Assembly (NCBI GenBank): GCA_964512145.1
Contig: CAZEIM010000037.1
Coordinates: 1-27,046, forward strand
Source of the DNA: CAYOHR01 sp964512145
GTDB lineage: Bacteria > Bacteroidota > Bacteroidia > Flavobacteriales_G > JALEGO01
Reading direction: 5' to 3'
DNA length: 27,046 nucleotides
This document shows, piece after piece, positions 8,101 through 16,909 of this stretch (positions are counted from its first letter, which is position 1; each line of letters opens with the position of its first letter). Made by a program: the position numbers and the translations under genes. The notes under the pieces were generated by a model. It was not told where the DNA came from and searched no databases. It saw only the letters and a list, made by a program, of their open reading frames with translations.

Positions 8101-9537
8101 ATTTCAGTTCTTCAAAATGCACCTTCTTGTTTTGGCGCTTCCGATGGGTATATTGAGTTATCTGTTTCAGGAGGAACACCTATTTACACGTATGAGTGGA
8201 GCAATTCAAGCATTAACGTAACAAATAATCAAGATAGTTTATTTGCAGGTGTTTATGTTATTACTATTTACGACTCACTTTTATGTAATAAAACTATTAA
8301 TGTTAGCTTAACACAACCTAATGTTTTAGAAGCATCTATTAATGTTATAAACGTTTCATGTTTTGCTGATAGTAATGGATTAGCTATAATTAATCCAACA
8401 GGAGGAACAACACCATATTCTATTTTATGGGATGCTAACGCAAATAGTCAAACTACAGACACAGCATATAATTTAATAGCCGGAACATATCTGGTAACGT
8501 TAACCGATGTAAATGGATGTGATACAGTTTATTCAATTACAGTTAACCAGCCTGCAGAAATTTTAATCAACAAAAATAATACAGATACTATTTGCTATTC
8601 GGCTAACAATGGAGTCGCATTAATTACACCATATTTTGGAACATCACCATATACATACCAATGGGATAGTAATGCAAATAATCAAACAGATTCGGTTGCC
8701 AATAATTTAAGTGCAGGAACTTATTATTTCACGGTAACCGATGCCAATGGATGTTTAAAAATCGATAGCATTCAAATTTATCAATATGATGAAATTAATT
8801 TTAATATAGGGGCAAGCAACAACAATTGTGGTAAAAATGAGTATGCATATGTAAATGTTTTAAATGTAACTGGATTGCATACTTATTTATGGAACGATCC
8901 TTTAAGTCAAACGAATGACACGGCATATAATTTAACTCCTGGTATTTACAATGTAACAGTATCCGATATTTTTGGTTGTTCAAAATTTGCATCTATTGAA
9001 ATTAAAGATACTAACTCGGTCGAAACATCTATATTTGCCGATACCACCAAAGGTTTTAATCCATTACTGGTTTCTTTTTCTCAAATTAGTACTGATAACG
9101 TTACAAATTATTTATATGAGTTTCCTTCAGATTCTTTTTCTACCATCATTAACCCTACCTATCAATTTAGTGAGTATGGAAATTATTGGGTTTATTTAAC
9201 GGTGAGTAATGCGTATTGTAGTGCAATAGATTCAATATATATTATGGTTGATGCAAGCTCAAGTATTATTGTTCCTAATGTTTTTACGCCAAATAACGAT
9301 GGAAATAATGACAAGTTTATCATTCAAACTACCGGAATGAATGAGCTTTTTGTTGAAATTTTTGATCGATGGGGATTAAAAATTTATGAATGGAATAATT
9401 TTAGTTTCTCAGGTTGGGATGGTAGGACCAAATCTGGACAAATAGCACCCGATGGAACATATTACTATTTAATGAATGCAACAGGGTTTGACGGCAAATC
9501 ATACAACCTATCCGGGCACTTTACTTTGTTAAGGTAG
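5113..9537 (+). CDS. Giant T9SS client: propeller-like head, Ig-like and SprB repeats, type B sorting domain
   Basis: 1474 residues. Residues 1-20 are a signal peptide ending VHAQ. About 21-250 is the N-terminal domain usually found before SBBP beta-propeller repeats (DUF7948-like: NQGQV near 24, then YENIYPNIDLIFKYENKGLKYDI at about 144-166). About 253-745 holds seven WSTYxGG-type repeats, most followed by an xxPGGGAYF element, consistent with a seven-bladed propeller. Three Ig-like domains follow (about 755-830, 832-911, 913-991), then four SprB repeats (about 995-1297), a PKD-like domain (1305-1378) and a gliding-motility-associated type B sorting domain (1387-1474, with FTPNNDGNNDKF, DRWG and GWDG). 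SprB repeats are known from the motile adhesin of Flavobacterium gliding. I infer a surface adhesin; the ligand is unknown. It is followed after 83 bases by a second SprB-repeat giant. Confidence 0.9.
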   Translation: MKQIIFLMVLLYFAIKVHAQFTPNQGQVSDMHGNAHPEVQFTFENENSRMFFLKDKIIYSFHELYSEPNEKSDSALKLGDIIKAKELSMKLKVHRLDLEFVNSNINNTNILFDEASINKHYQNFYLAHCPRGIKNVESYNKVIYENIYPNIDLIFKYENKGLKYDIVLKPGANIEDIKLRYNGAKKLTILENTYIQIEHEFGNISEIIPFSFYQEDGSEEKVMFKKIDSLTFGFYALEKINDFKTLVIDPTLNWSTYFERTTLGGTVGIRGNTEVDPTGNLFYQVNTYYADLPLVNPGGTVYFDPSFNVTGFGLDIYFAKFNTNRELVWSTYLGGSGGQNSYYDHGIAFDNNIFYLTGTTNSNDFPLINQGGGAYYKTYSGTGSRGFLSKFNITTGQMIHSTYLNAYSYINMATDNNGNIAIVSSNYTFTVVPDVVNRIGAFNQSSFTGTETEMFIYMFDQNLNQIWGTYFGGTGYSDPMGIKFDKNNDLYIFARSDNANAIPLVDPGGGAYFSNTIADKYDYTISKFNSSGTLVWSTLYGGMGLEGLSFSNIEVNSNNDLILTSQTSSTDIPTYNPGGGAYFKSAPAGLINGWGGSGESSGFMLVFDENGVIKLATYVGMDNESNYIQDQATGTCEKHYLTLTTKTFPTTPLAGAYNANNADPTQINSLFIEFNNDFSVNWASYLHNDSIYIERLASDTTLGRLYYTGIVRARDLIIQNPGSSAYIDSTVNSSPSTWVYVLGDFNIGVGSSANIISSSPYAVCSGDTAILIGSGSGSSLNWYDAPVGGNLIGTGDTLVIPNITINTWVYLEAVGGVCSSSIRDSLLITIQPAPSNPVTVNDTICLGNWGQLQANSPGATVYYWYSQPTGGSLVNIGQTFTTNPDSTVTYYVEAQIGLSCKSGRTPVTMIVNPNPELDVQDTIICYNDSVLLFANSSNPVIFNWYANAVGGVPIHIGNPFLVSPTLTTNYYVQITDSFGCKSYRDTVTVYVNPELFISVLQNAPSCFGASDGYIELSVSGGTPIYTYEWSNSSINVTNNQDSLFAGVYVITIYDSLLCNKTINVSLTQPNVLEASINVINVSCFADSNGLAIINPTGGTTPYSILWDANANSQTTDTAYNLIAGTYLVTLTDVNGCDTVYSITVNQPAEILINKNNTDTICYSANNGVALITPYFGTSPYTYQWDSNANNQTDSVANNLSAGTYYFTVTDANGCLKIDSIQIYQYDEINFNIGASNNNCGKNEYAYVNVLNVTGLHTYLWNDPLSQTNDTAYNLTPGIYNVTVSDIFGCSKFASIEIKDTNSVETSIFADTTKGFNPLLVSFSQISTDNVTNYLYEFPSDSFSTIINPTYQFSEYGNYWVYLTVSNAYCSAIDSIYIMVDASSSIIVPNVFTPNNDGNNDKFIIQTTGMNELFVEIFDRWGLKIYEWNNFSFSGWDGRTKSGQIAPDGTYYYLMNATGFDGKSYNLSGHFTLLR
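5869..7347 (+). repeat. Seven-fold WSTY/PGGGAYF repeat (SBBP-type propeller)
   Basis: Within the 1474-residue protein, the strand motif [W]STYxGG recurs at about residues 253, 328, 399, 466, 535, 614 and 681, a spacing of 67-79. Six copies of a PGGGAYF-like element fall between or after them (about 297, 369, 507, 577, 653 and 719); the third unit lacks a clear one. Seven units of about 70 residues fit one closed propeller. Confidence 0.7.
8095..9003 (+). repeat. Array of four SprB repeats
   Basis: Four tandem protein repeats with first cysteines at residues 1006, 1083, 1161 and 1239, period 77-78. Each has a central W[DN] segment and a closing TDxxGC-like motif, so each unit probably has one internal disulfide. 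The second and third units resemble units six and seven of the array in the next gene. Confidence 0.85.
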
Positions 9538-9620
9538 CGTTAAATTTTACATATTAAATATTCGTTTTTAGCAACCTTATTAAAAAATATACGTTGAAGT
9601 GATAAGTATAAAATTATATA

Positions 9621-12600
9621 ATGGTTTTAAATTTATTACGAAACTTATTTTTTTTATTTTTTGTTATTTCTCTTAATAACAAAATTTTATCTCAATGTAA
9701 TGCGAGTATTGGAACGTATAATGTAAGCACAAGATTTAATTCTGGTCCTAGTAAGTCTATTAACTATAATCAAGCCCCCAACCATTTTGTGTTGTGTTTA
9801 AACGATCATTTACAAATTAATTCAAACAATAATTTCACATTACCCCCTAGTGGCTGTGGTGGAATAGGAGGATGCACACCAACATTTTCATACATGGTAT
9901 TTAAAGGCACAGGTCCTACTGTAGCTAATCCCGATAACGACCCAAATTACTTAAATACTTTAATCCCAAATGCTAATTTAACACCTGTAACGTCTGCCGG
10001 AATATGTAAAAATAATAATGGAGCAAGTTCATCTACCATACATGCCATTACGGGGCAACCGGATAATAAATTTTGTTTTTTACCCGCAACTGCCGATAAT
10101 AATATTATCAATTTAATCGATAACAATAATGATGGTTGCTTTGAAACTGGAGCACCCATTTATGTTACATTTTTAAATCCAATCACGTTTAATGTTGATC
10201 AAAAATGTGATGGTACGGTTGAGGTTACCATTAATGGAGGATATCCTCAGTTTTTTGCAGGTTCATATACTATTGTTAACACCGGATCAGGGTCTATTAG
10301 CCCCTCAGTTGTTAATGCTCATGGTGGAAAATTCACTATATCTGGTTTAAATACCGGACAAATATTTTCGTTTAATGTAACCGATGTAAATGGTTGTCCT
10401 GCTAGTTATGCTAGTACTGCACAGGGTTATTTAGGGCCTCCAAATGCCGATTTTGCTTCAGTAGGTCCTTTTTGCGATAACAGCCCGGCAGTCAACTTAA
10501 ATCCTGTAATTAGTGGTGGAGTTTTTAGTGGTTCCGGTATTGTTGGAAATCAGTTTAATCCTGTTAATGCCGGTTGTGGGGTACATAATATTACGTACGA
10601 GGTAAATAATGGTAATTGTGCTGCAAGTGTTACTAAAACAGTAAAAGTATACTGTCCTTCTATTGATAGTATACAAGTTTCTCCCATTTCATGCTTTGGC
10701 GATTGTGATGGAACCATTAAAGTTTTTGATAATCTTTCCGATCAGGTAAGTATAAACGGTGGATTATCTTGGCAACCTATTAATACCGTGTACACGGGTT
10801 TGTGTAGTGGTCCTATTCAAATTAAAGTAAAAGATTTATTAGGATGTGGAATTGATGATTCTACGTATACGTTAAATGCTCCTTTAGAAATAACGTTAAA
10901 CGCAGTTATTCAAGATGTAAAATGCAAAGATCAATCAGATGGTGAAATACATTTAAATGTTAGTGGAGGAAACGGAAATTATCAATACTCTTGGTCTCAT
11001 AATCCTTTATTAAATGCTGCTTCTGCAGTAAATTTATCTCATGGTAATTATTCGGTAACCGTAACCGATGCAAAAGGTTGTCAAAAAACAGGGAATTTTA
11101 TATTAACCAATCCTTCTCAAATACTTTCTTTACTTGCAGATATATCGGATGTTCAGTGTAAAGGTGATGCTAATGGAAATATTGATGTAATGGTGTCAGG
11201 TGGTGTAAGTCCATATATTTATAATTGGAGTATTAATGCCAATACCGGAAATCAGTCAACAGCGAATAATTTATCTGCTAATACGTATTATCTTACCGTT
11301 ACAGATAATCGTTTATGCGAACTTGACACCTTTTTTAATATTTTGGAGCCTTTACAGTTATTAGAGGTTAGTCAGGTAAATATTCAAGATGCATTATGTC
11401 ATGGACAACATAATGGATCGGCAGAGGTAACAATTTCAGGAGGTAATCAACCGTATGCATATTTGTGGGATGATCAAAACCAACAAACTACCGCTTTAGC
11501 AAATGGCCTATCAGCATCTAATTATACAGTCATTATCGAAGATGCTAATCATTGTATAATTGATACTACCATTACAATAGAAGAGCCTCTTCCGTTAAAT
11601 GCAAATTACATTTTTGCTCATGTAGCTTGTTACGGAGAGAACTCAGGTTTAATAAAAATAAATGCATCGGGAGGAGTTTCTCCTTATCAATATTCTTGGG
11701 GTGGAGGTATTGTTGGTAATACTTCCGATTTAGCAGAAAATTTATCGCCCGGTATGTATCATTGCACAATCACAGATGCTAATGGTTGCACAAATGTATT
11801 AAGCAATATTTCTATATCTTCTCCTAGTGCTCCGTTAACACTTAATCCTAATCATGACGAAACCACATGTATAGGTGGTTCGGATGGAAAAGCATCGGTG
11901 AATGCACAAGGTGGCTGGCAACCGTATTCATTTGAATGGGATGCGAATACCGGAAATCAAACAACCGATACTGCGTATGGTCTTTCAGTAGGAACTTATT
12001 TTGTTACAGTAAAAGATTATTGGGGTTGTATAAAAGACACCTTTGTATATGTTAGTGAACCACAAAAAATTACGATTTCTATAGAAACAGATAGTGTATC
12101 CTGTTATAACGGAAGCGATGGAATAGCACAGGTAATTCCTGGAAATGGAGTTTCTCCTTATACATTTTTATGGGATGTTAATGCTAATAACCAAGTTTCT
12201 GATATTGCAAACAATTTATCTGCCGGAACTTATTATGTAACCGTTTCTGAAGCAAATGGTTGCGAACATGATACTATGGTTACTATTAAAGAACCGTTAA
12301 AAATCACGGCAAATATACAAGTAATACAACCGGTTTGTCCAGCAAATAATGGATCAGCCACTATTTTACCAGTTGGGGGAAATGGCATATTTAACTATCA
12401 ATGGGATGTAAATACAGGAAATCAAATAACACAAACGGCTATAAATTTATCAGGACAAACCTACCAAGTAACTATTACAGATCAAAAAAATTGTGTGTTA
12501 GACACGTTTGTTAATATTACAGAAATAGTTCAACTAAGATTAAATCCTACTATTATAAACGCGAGCTGTTTTGCTCTAAATAATGGTGAAATACTATTAA

Positions 12601-14972
12601 ATCCTTCTCATGGAAATGCTCCATTTAATTATGTTTGGAGTGCAAATGTTTCATTTTTTAATAATAACCACGCAGAACATTTATTAGCAGATAACTATAG
12701 TGTTACGGTAACCGATGTGGATGGGTGTGTAAAAGACAGCTTAATCATAATAACTGAACCGGCAGAATTGACTAGTGCAATCTCTAATATTACAAATGCC
12801 ACCTGTGCTGATTCTTGTGATGGATCTGCTTTAATTACACCTTCTGGAGGAACATTACCTTATCAATATTTATGGCAAAATGGAATGGCTATAAATATAA
12901 ATGATGAGTTATGTAAAGGTTATAATTATGTAACTATTACTGATGCTCATGGATGTATAAAAAAAGACTCAGTACTTATTACCGAACCTGCTAAAATTCA
13001 AATCGATATAGTATCCGCTGATCCTACTTGCTACAATACTATAAATGGTACTATTATCGCAAATGTTCAGGGGGGAGTTCCGGGGTATTTATATTCTTGG
13101 AATACAGGAGCTATTACTCCAAATTTAAATAATTTAGATTCTGGAAAATACATCTTAACGGTAACGGATCTAAATGGTTGTAAAATGATCGATGAGGCTA
13201 ATTTATCTAAACCTGATAGTATAAGATTAACGTTAACAAGTAATCCATCCGTTTGCCATAATCCTACCGGTGATGCTACCGTTAGTTTGGTTACCGGAGG
13301 TAGTTCCCCATACCAGTTTTATTGGGATGTAAATGCTGGATATCAAAATAATGTAACAGCCACTAATTTAATAGATGGATGTTATACAGTTACAGTCACC
13401 GATGCTTTGTTGTGTAGTGCCTCTAAAGAGGTGTGCGTTTGGCTAATTGAGGGGCCCGGTATCGACAATATTATTACTAAACCGGTTACTTGTTTTGGAT
13501 ATTCAGATGGAGAAGCTACCTTGCAAGTTTCTCAAGGGACCTTGCCTTTAGCGTATACTTGGTCTATTCCTGCACCCAATCAAAATACTCTTCAAAACAT
13601 TCCTTTTGGAACGTATTATGTAACGGTTACCGATGCAAACAACTGTGCCGATCAGGCTACCATAAATATTACTTCTCCAGATGAATTAACGGTTAGTGTT
13701 TCCGCTTTAAATTCAATACAGTGTTTAGATAGTATTAACGAATTCACGGCAACTGCTAGTGGTGGAAATCTCGGTGCGTATACCTATTTCTGGAATAATG
13801 GACAAATAACGGATGTATTGCAAATTCCAGTTTCTGATAACGATATTATTTTTGCTTATGTACAAGATGCTTTAGGATGTACTTCAAAAAACGATACCGC
13901 CAAATTTAGCTTTTACGCTCCAACAAATGTTCATATTATTGGCAATAATAAGGTATGTGATCAAAGTGATGTGTTGCTTGAGGCAGAGGTACTAGGGGGT
14001 AAAAACTCCGATTTTGTATATGAATGGAGTGATGGTCAATCTTCCTCGGTTATTCAAGCTGTGTTAAATACATATCCACAAAACACTACTTATCAACTGA
14101 TAGCAAGCGCTGGTTGTGAAAACGATACCGTTGATTTTATGATTGAATATTATATTAATCCTAAAATTGAAATATCTGCCAATGAATACAAAGGTTGTCC
14201 GCCATTTATAGCAGAGTTAAATAATTTAACCTTAGAAACAGCTTCGTGTTCTTGGAAAATGGGCGATTGGCCCGAATTTTCAGGCTCTTGTAATCCTTTG
14301 TTTGAAATTACCGAAGGAGGATGTTACGATGTTTCTGTTGAAATTCAAACGATACACGGCTGTATCATTGATAGCGTAATTCCTTGTTTTATTGAAGTAT
14401 ATGAAAAACCGCTTGCAGATTTTGAATACACTCCTGAAACAATAACAACCCTAGATCCTGAAGTAACTTTTAGTCAAACAGCAAGTTTCGATAGTGTTTC
14501 TATTATACAATGGGTTTGGAATATTCAAGAATTTAATGAAATAATAGAGGGTGAAGAAGTGCAATATTTATTCCCTGAAAATGATCAAGAATACACAGTT
14601 CAACTACAGGTAGTTAATGAAAAAGGTTGTATAGATAGTATTGAGAAAAAAATTAAAATATTACCGGTGTTTAACATATTTGTGCCAAATACATTTACAC
14701 CTAATATTGATGGGTTAAATGATAGCTTTTCGCCTATTATTAATGGACTGGGGGATGAGTATTTATTTCAAATTTTTAACAGAAATGGACAGCTGATTTT
14801 TGAAACAACCGATTACGAAAATAAATGGGATGGAACCTATAAAGGATTTATGTCATCTAACAAAACAGTACCTCAAGATACATATATTTGGAAAGTGCTG
14901 TTAAGAGATAAAAATAGTCGTAAACTTCAAAGTTATAATGGCCACGTAAATGTGTTGCCTAAAAACAATTAA
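9621..14972 (+). CDS. Giant SprB-repeat surface protein with type B T9SS sorting domain
   Basis: 1783 residues. Residues 1-25 are a signal peptide (hydrophobic core LFFLFFVISL, cut near LSQ). About 26-270 is a cysteine-containing head with no fold I recognise, and 274-345 an Ig-like domain. Then come about fourteen SprB repeats (about 350-1430), an Ig-like domain (1432-1512) and two PKD-like domains (1513-1592 and 1595-1682). The type B gliding-associated sorting domain is at 1687-1780, marked by FTPNIDGLNDSF, FNRNG and KWDG. The long repeat stalk suggests a cell-surface adhesin of the SprB kind, which moves along the cell during gliding in Flavobacterium; gliding in this organism is not shown. 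The upstream 83-base gap has no convincing promoter, so read-through from the preceding giant gene is likely. Its stop codon overlaps that of the convergent tatA. Confidence 0.9.
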   Translation: MVLNLLRNLFFLFFVISLNNKILSQCNASIGTYNVSTRFNSGPSKSINYNQAPNHFVLCLNDHLQINSNNNFTLPPSGCGGIGGCTPTFSYMVFKGTGPTVANPDNDPNYLNTLIPNANLTPVTSAGICKNNNGASSSTIHAITGQPDNKFCFLPATADNNIINLIDNNNDGCFETGAPIYVTFLNPITFNVDQKCDGTVEVTINGGYPQFFAGSYTIVNTGSGSISPSVVNAHGGKFTISGLNTGQIFSFNVTDVNGCPASYASTAQGYLGPPNADFASVGPFCDNSPAVNLNPVISGGVFSGSGIVGNQFNPVNAGCGVHNITYEVNNGNCAASVTKTVKVYCPSIDSIQVSPISCFGDCDGTIKVFDNLSDQVSINGGLSWQPINTVYTGLCSGPIQIKVKDLLGCGIDDSTYTLNAPLEITLNAVIQDVKCKDQSDGEIHLNVSGGNGNYQYSWSHNPLLNAASAVNLSHGNYSVTVTDAKGCQKTGNFILTNPSQILSLLADISDVQCKGDANGNIDVMVSGGVSPYIYNWSINANTGNQSTANNLSANTYYLTVTDNRLCELDTFFNILEPLQLLEVSQVNIQDALCHGQHNGSAEVTISGGNQPYAYLWDDQNQQTTALANGLSASNYTVIIEDANHCIIDTTITIEEPLPLNANYIFAHVACYGENSGLIKINASGGVSPYQYSWGGGIVGNTSDLAENLSPGMYHCTITDANGCTNVLSNISISSPSAPLTLNPNHDETTCIGGSDGKASVNAQGGWQPYSFEWDANTGNQTTDTAYGLSVGTYFVTVKDYWGCIKDTFVYVSEPQKITISIETDSVSCYNGSDGIAQVIPGNGVSPYTFLWDVNANNQVSDIANNLSAGTYYVTVSEANGCEHDTMVTIKEPLKITANIQVIQPVCPANNGSATILPVGGNGIFNYQWDVNTGNQITQTAINLSGQTYQVTITDQKNCVLDTFVNITEIVQLRLNPTIINASCFALNNGEILLNPSHGNAPFNYVWSANVSFFNNNHAEHLLADNYSVTVTDVDGCVKDSLIIITEPAELTSAISNITNATCADSCDGSALITPSGGTLPYQYLWQNGMAININDELCKGYNYVTITDAHGCIKKDSVLITEPAKIQIDIVSADPTCYNTINGTIIANVQGGVPGYLYSWNTGAITPNLNNLDSGKYILTVTDLNGCKMIDEANLSKPDSIRLTLTSNPSVCHNPTGDATVSLVTGGSSPYQFYWDVNAGYQNNVTATNLIDGCYTVTVTDALLCSASKEVCVWLIEGPGIDNIITKPVTCFGYSDGEATLQVSQGTLPLAYTWSIPAPNQNTLQNIPFGTYYVTVTDANNCADQATINITSPDELTVSVSALNSIQCLDSINEFTATASGGNLGAYTYFWNNGQITDVLQIPVSDNDIIFAYVQDALGCTSKNDTAKFSFYAPTNVHIIGNNKVCDQSDVLLEAEVLGGKNSDFVYEWSDGQSSSVIQAVLNTYPQNTTYQLIASAGCENDTVDFMIEYYINPKIEISANEYKGCPPFIAELNNLTLETASCSWKMGDWPEFSGSCNPLFEITEGGCYDVSVEIQTIHGCIIDSVIPCFIEVYEKPLADFEYTPETITTLDPEVTFSQTASFDSVSIIQWVWNIQEFNEIIEGEEVQYLFPENDQEYTVQLQVVNEKGCIDSIEKKIKILPVFNIFVPNTFTPNIDGLNDSFSPIINGLGDEYLFQIFNRNGQLIFETTDYENKWDGTYKGFMSSNKTVPQDTYIWKVLLRDKNSRKLQSYNGHVNVLPKNN
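10668..13910 (+). repeat. Array of about fourteen SprB repeats
   Basis: First cysteines fall at residues 358, 435, 512, 593, 670, 750, 828, 906, 983, 1061, 1137, 1212, 1291 and 1368: a period of 75-81, mostly 77-78. Typical units read xCxGxxDGxxxxxxxGG, PYxYxWD, NLSAGTYxVTVTDANGC. The first and last units are divergent. Copies differ at the DNA level by many synonymous changes, so this is an old array and not a recent tandem expansion. Confidence 0.88.
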
Positions 14973-15160
14973 TTGCTTTGATTCACCTTGTTGTCACCGG
15001 AGTTGTCATCTCCTTTGCTTGCATCTTTAAACTCTTTAATCCCTTTTCCTAAACCACGCATTAATTCAGGGATTTTTTTACCCCCAAATAACAATAGTAA
15101 AGCTACGATAATCAAAATGATTTCCGGACCACCCAACGACCATAATAATACAAGATTCAT
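14969..15160 (-). CDS. tatA: Sec-independent protein translocase subunit TatA
   Basis: 63 residues, typical of TatA/MttA. TatA forms the protein-conducting assembly of the twin-arginine pathway, which exports folded proteins across the inner membrane together with TatC. A short periplasmic N-terminus is followed by a single membrane helix (about 11-26, GPEIILIIVALLLLFG). The invariant Phe25-Gly26 hinge comes next, then an amphipathic helix (27-46, KKIPELMRGLGKGIKEFKDA) and a polar acidic tail. tatC is not in the window. The gene converges on the SprB giant and shares the palindrome TTAA with its stop codon. A TatB/TatE assignment is less likely because the amphipathic helix and tail are short. 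Confidence 0.93.
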   Translation of the reverse strand: MNLVLLWSLGGPEIILIIVALLLLFGGKKIPELMRGLGKGIKEFKDASKGDDNSGDNKVNQSN

Positions 15161-15178
15161 GACTTATTTTATTTGTAT

Positions 15179-15186
15179 CAAAAGTA
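15179..15186 (-). promoter_or_regulatory. Putative -7 box for tatA
   Basis: Read on the minus strand this is TACTTTTG, an exact TAnnTTTG match and identical to the box before yidC. It lies 18 bases upstream of the tatA ATG. No good -33 element was found at the expected distance. It is divergent from the box for the histidine kinase. Confidence 0.45.
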
Positions 15187-15243
15187 TAACATTTTTTCAC
15201 AACATATATCAGTAAATTATTTTTTAACCTACCTTATTATAGT

Positions 15244-15251
15244 TAATTTTG
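15244..15251 (+). promoter_or_regulatory. Putative -7 box for the histidine kinase operon
   Basis: TAATTTTG is an exact TAnnTTTG match, 35 bases before the kinase ATG. No clear TTTG -33 element is present at the usual distance, so confidence is modest. Confidence 0.38.
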
Positions 15252-15286
15252 ATTCGATTACAATGGTTTAATTGTTTTCATGAACC

Positions 15287-16909
15287 ATGAAAGAAAAAAA
15301 TGTACGTTATATTATTTTATCTTTTTCATTTTTACTATTATCTATAGTGTTTATTCAGGTGTATTGGATTAAAAACGCTATAGCGTTAAAACAAGAGAAT
15401 TTATATACTCAAATTAATAAAGCCCTCGATCAGGTAATTGATGAGCTAGAAAAAATTGAAACACTTGAAAATTTAAAAACACATGAAACAGCTCGATTTT
15501 TATTTTTTCAAAATGATAGCACTCAAAAAGTACCTACCGATTTAAATGACTCTACCATTCAGTTTTTTACAATTTCTGAAATAAAAAAATCGACTCCCAA
15601 ATCTTCTTTTCCGGCTATAACCATTACATCTACAACCAAAAGCGGAAAAAATATCATGAACGAAGAAAAACATATTACAGTACAACAAAACTCGGATATC
15701 GATGAATACATAAATTTTAAAAACAATAATTTTCAAATTACCGAAGATTCGCTTTTTACTTCTGAAGTTAAAGATGAGAAGCAAATCCTCGAAAAAATAG
15801 GCAATAAAACAGCATTTGTAGGTGATATTGTAAGAAGATTGATGGAGGTAAATGTTGCCGAAAAGGTTGAAAACAGAATTTCGCAGCATATGCTCGACTC
15901 ACTTTTAATACTTGCGTTTAAACAGTACCAAATAAAAGGAAAATTTGAATACTGTGTTATGAATAGTCAAGAACAAGCTGTTCTTAAATCTCAAAACGCC
16001 CATAAATATATGAAGGAAATTAAACAAACAGAATTTTCTAAAAAGTTATATCCCAACGATATTCTGGTTTCAAATGCAACCCTTAATATTCACTTCAGAA
16101 ACGCTCATTTTTTGGTGTTAAAAAACAGTTTAAGTATACTCCTACTCTCGGCTATTGTTATTTTAGCGATGATATATATTTTTTATAAAACAATTTCTAC
16201 CATAATATATCAAAAGAAACTTTCCGAAATAAAAAATGATTTTATTAATAATATGACACACGAATTAAAAACACCTATCTCGACCATTCATCTTGCGTAC
16301 CAAGCTATAACCGACCCGATTTTTTCTAAAAATGAACAATTATCCCAAAAGTACATCCAAATGATTGGAGATGAGTCTGTTAGGCTCGAAAAAATTGTGC
16401 AAAAAGTATTGCAACATGCCAGTTTGGAAAATGAAAACTATTCCCTGGAAATGGAGCGAATAAATATGCATACATTAATTATGGATGTATGTGAAAATAT
16501 GCGTTTATTTATTGAGGAAAAACAAGGTAAACTGGATTTAGAATTAAACGCATTGAATTATTTTATTATGGGAGATAAAACGCATATAACAAACATCGTT
16601 TATAATTTATTGGATAATGCTATAAAATTTTCAAACGATACCGTATACATTAAAATTTCTACCGAAAGTACTTCCGATTATTTTGTGTTGCATTGTGCCG
16701 ATAAAGGAATCGGTATTAAAAAAGAAGATCAACCCAGGGTATTTGAAAAATTATACCGGGTTCCAACCGGAAACATTCACAACGTAAAAGGATTTGGTTT
16801 GGGTTTAAGTTATGTTAAGCAAGTAGTTGAAAAACACCGGGGTTTAATAAAATTAGAAAGTCAGCCCGGAGTTGGAAGTAAATTTTCTATATTTTTACCG
16901 TATGAATAA
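15287..16909 (+). CDS. Membrane sensor histidine kinase (possibly RprX-like)
   Basis: 540 residues. A first membrane helix (about 9-28) and a second (about 281-300) enclose a periplasmic sensor region of about 250 residues that matches no domain I know. The cytoplasmic part has a HisKA dimerisation domain with the phospho-acceptor His325 in MTHELKTPIS. It is followed by a HATPase_c domain with N box (Asn444 in YNLLDNAIKF), G1 box DKGIGI (472-477) and G2 box GFGLGLS (502-508). All catalytic motifs are intact. It should autophosphorylate and pass phosphate to the regulator encoded immediately after, with which its frame overlaps by 8 bases. Overall size and pairing recall the Bacteroides RprX/RprY system, but this is by resemblance only and the signal is unknown. 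Confidence 0.92.
   Translation: MKEKNVRYIILSFSFLLLSIVFIQVYWIKNAIALKQENLYTQINKALDQVIDELEKIETLENLKTHETARFLFFQNDSTQKVPTDLNDSTIQFFTISEIKKSTPKSSFPAITITSTTKSGKNIMNEEKHITVQQNSDIDEYINFKNNNFQITEDSLFTSEVKDEKQILEKIGNKTAFVGDIVRRLMEVNVAEKVENRISQHMLDSLLILAFKQYQIKGKFEYCVMNSQEQAVLKSQNAHKYMKEIKQTEFSKKLYPNDILVSNATLNIHFRNAHFLVLKNSLSILLLSAIVILAMIYIFYKTISTIIYQKKLSEIKNDFINNMTHELKTPISTIHLAYQAITDPIFSKNEQLSQKYIQMIGDESVRLEKIVQKVLQHASLENENYSLEMERINMHTLIMDVCENMRLFIEEKQGKLDLELNALNYFIMGDKTHITNIVYNLLDNAIKFSNDTVYIKISTESTSDYFVLHCADKGIGIKKEDQPRVFEKLYRVPTGNIHNVKGFGLGLSYVKQVVEKHRGLIKLESQPGVGSKFSIFLPYE

Noticed and set aside
16872..16901. Ten-residue N-terminal extension of the response regulator
   Set aside because: It lies inside the kinase coding region and has no counterpart in OmpR-type regulators, whose first receiver strand starts a few residues after the ATG at 16902.
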